From contig URXY01000053.1 of the NCBI GenBank assembly GCA_900552015.1, positions 1 through 13,087 of the forward strand: a stretch of DNA of 13,087 nucleotides, given 5' to 3'. The position numbers and the translations under genes are program-made. Under the pieces are notes generated by a model. It was given only the letters and a program-made list of their open reading frames with translations. It did no database searches and was not told where the DNA came from. Below are positions 11,505 to 13,087 of this stretch, piece by piece. The stretch's first letter is position 1. Each line of letters opens with the position of its first letter. The stretch comes from an uncultured Eubacteriales bacterium (GTDB lineage Bacteria > Bacillota > Clostridia > Oscillospirales > Oscillospiraceae).

Positions 11505-13087
11505 ATGCCAAGTAAGATTTTTGTCAAAGGCGCAAGAGAAAATAATCTCAAGAACATCGACGTTGAGATCCCCCGCGACGCGCTGACCGTCATCACGGGC
11601 CTGTCCGGCAGCGGAAAGTCGTCCCTCGCGTTCGACACCATCTATGCCGAGGGCCAGCGCCGCTATGTGGAGAGCCTGTCGTCCTACGCCCGTATGTTCC
11701 TTGGGCAGAAGGAAAAGCCCGACGTCGACTATATCGAGGGCCTTTCCCCCGCCATTTCCATCGACCAGAAGACCACCTCGCAGAACCCACGATCCACCGT
11801 CGGCACGGTGACGGAGGTGTACGACTATCTGCGCCTGCTCTGGGCGCGCGTCGGCACGCCGCACTGTCCGAACTGCGGCAAGGAGATCCGCCAGCAGTCC
11901 ATCGACCAGATCATCGACCAGCTCATGGCGCTGGGCGAGGGCACGCGCGTGCAGATCATGGCGCCGGTCATCCGCGGCAAAAAAGGAGAGCACGTCAAGA
12001 TTTTCGAGGACGCGCGCCGCTCGGGCTATGTCCGCGTCCGCGCTGACGGGAACATGTATGACCTCAGCGAGGAAATTTCCCTCGAAAAGAACAAAAAGCA
12101 CAATATCGAGGTCGTCGTCGACCGCCTCATCCTCCGTCCCGACGTCGTCCACCGCCTGACGGACTCCTGCGAGACCGCCGCAGCGCTCTCGGGCGGCATC
12201 ATTCTGGCGAACATCCTCCCCGACGACCGCGATATCCTCTTCTCGCAGAACTACGCCTGCGAGGACTGCGGCATCTCCATCGAAGAGCTGACGCCGCGCA
12301 TGTTCTCGTTCAACAACCCGTTCGGCGCGTGCCCGACGTGCACGGGCCTCGGCACGCAGCTCAAGGTAGACCCCGATCTGGTCATCCCGAATAAAAGCGT
12401 TTCGCTGCTCGACGGCGCGATCTGCGCCTCGGGCTGGAACAACGTGCGCGGCGACGGCATCTCGCGGATGTACTTCGACGCGCTGTCGAAAAAATATCAC
12501 TTCTCCCTCCGTGACCCGGTGGAAAAGCTCCCGAAAGAGGTCATGGACGTCATTCTCTACGGCACAAAGGGCGAAAAGTTGGAGCTCCAGTACGACCAGC
12601 CGCGCGGCAAGGGCGTTTTGTATCAGGCGTTCGAGGGTATCATCCCCAACTTAGAGCGCCGCTACAAGGAGACGCAGAGCGACGGCGTGCGCGAGGAGTT
12701 AGAGTCCTGCATGAGCGAGTGCCCCTGCCCCACCTGCGGCGGCAAGCGGCTGCGCCGCGAATCCCTCGCGGTCACGGTCGGGGACCTGAGCATCAGCGAC
12801 TACTGCGAAAGATCCGTGGTCGACGCGCTCGACTTTGTGGAAAAGCTCACGCTGACCGAGCAGCAGATGCGCATCGGCGAGCGGATATTGAAGGAGATCA
12901 AAGCGCGCCTCGGCTTTTTGCGCTCGGTGGGGCTTGAATACCTGACGCTTTCGCGCGCGAGCGCGTCGCTCTCGGGCGGCGAAGCGCAGCGTATCCGCCT
13001 GGCCACCCAGATCGGCTCGAGCCTGATGGGGGTCCTCTATATCCTCGACGAGCCGTCCATCGGCCTGCACCAGCGCGACAACGACAA
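11505..13087 (+). CDS. uvrA: Excinuclease ABC subunit A, 3' part beyond the window
   Basis: This is the damage-recognition ATPase of nucleotide excision repair, which loads UvrB. The window holds 527 codons, a little over half of the usual 940 or so. The N-terminal ABC half has Walker A GLSGSGKS at 32-39. A zinc module C252-x2-C255-x20-C276-x2-C279 and a CPTCGGKRL motif are visible. The ABC signature LSGGEAQRIRLA starts at 489 and Walker B LYILDEP is at 511-517. The second ABC half lies off the window. CAGGAG lies 11 nt before the ATG. With uvrB about 1.5 kb upstream on the same strand, the two subunits are split only by the transporter and ybaK. Confidence 0.98.
   Translation, partial: MPSKIFVKGARENNLKNIDVEIPRDALTVITGLSGSGKSSLAFDTIYAEGQRRYVESLSSYARMFLGQKEKPDVDYIEGLSPAISIDQKTTSQNPRSTVGTVTEVYDYLRLLWARVGTPHCPNCGKEIRQQSIDQIIDQLMALGEGTRVQIMAPVIRGKKGEHVKIFEDARRSGYVRVRADGNMYDLSEEISLEKNKKHNIEVVVDRLILRPDVVHRLTDSCETAAALSGGIILANILPDDRDILFSQNYACEDCGISIEELTPRMFSFNNPFGACPTCTGLGTQLKVDPDLVIPNKSVSLLDGAICASGWNNVRGDGISRMYFDALSKKYHFSLRDPVEKLPKEVMDVILYGTKGEKLELQYDQPRGKGVLYQAFEGIIPNLERRYKETQSDGVREELESCMSECPCPTCGGKRLRRESLAVTVGDLSISDYCERSVVDALDFVEKLTLTEQQMRIGERILKEIKARLGFLRSVGLEYLTLSRASASLSGGEAQRIRLATQIGSSLMGVLYILDEPSIGLHQRDND

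Noticed and set aside
10881..12500. A 539-codon open frame on the minus strand across ybaK and uvrA
   Set aside because: It is the complement of two well-supported genes, shows no domain motifs, and is typical of spurious antisense frames in GC-rich DNA.

Overview
The window is the replication-origin neighbourhood of a GC-rich Gram-positive chromosome. It most resembles a member of the Clostridia, probably an Oscillospiraceae/Ruminococcaceae-type gut anaerobe. That placement rests on the arrangement dnaN-dnaA diverging from rpmH-rnpA-yidD-yidC-khpB (jag), on strong AGGAGG-type ribosome binding sites, and on protein sequences of Firmicutes character such as the separate Jag/KhpB protein. The genus is an inference and cannot be fixed from the sequence alone.

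Left arm (1-2655, minus strand): dnaN (sliding clamp, lacking only its last few residues) follows dnaA (initiator). The 244-bp gap between them looks like oriC. It has four good DnaA boxes plus a perfect TTATCCACA, arranged as a tandem pair, an opposed pair and a lone box. The lone box is followed by a GC-rich spacer, a run of six DnaA-trio-like triplets and an AT-rich tract, which matches the basal unwinding architecture described for Bacillus subtilis.

Centre (2656-3048): a divergent control region of almost 400 bp. It carries an extended -10 promoter for dnaA, a perfect-consensus promoter for rpmH (TTGACA-17-TATAAT), a large inverted repeat, TCACAA/TTGTGA repeats just upstream of the rpmH promoter, and a structured rpmH leader of about 125 nt. 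I see no good DnaA box here.

Right arm, unit 1 (3049-5952): rpmH, rnpA, yidD, yidC and khpB, coding for ribosomal protein L34, the RNase P protein, two membrane-insertion factors and a KH/R3H RNA-binding protein. It ends in a compound hairpin array with a 19-bp perfect stem.

Unit 2 (6105-7228): a promoter, xth (exonuclease III/AP endonuclease) and a translationally coupled two-helix membrane protein of unknown function. It ends in a second hairpin array whose 20-bp stem is a covarying relative of the first.

Unit 3 (7270-13087, beyond the window): radC overlapping uvrB, an EamA/DMT-family transporter, a YbaK-type Cys-tRNA deacylase and the first 527 codons of uvrA. The position next to khpB, where many Firmicutes have mnmE-mnmG-rsmG, is therefore taken by a DNA-repair neighbourhood (AP endonuclease, RadC, UvrB, UvrA). 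I found no mobile element, CRISPR array, tRNA or rRNA gene. The most interesting signals are non-coding: the oriC trio element, the paired covarying hairpin arrays, and the rpmH leader.
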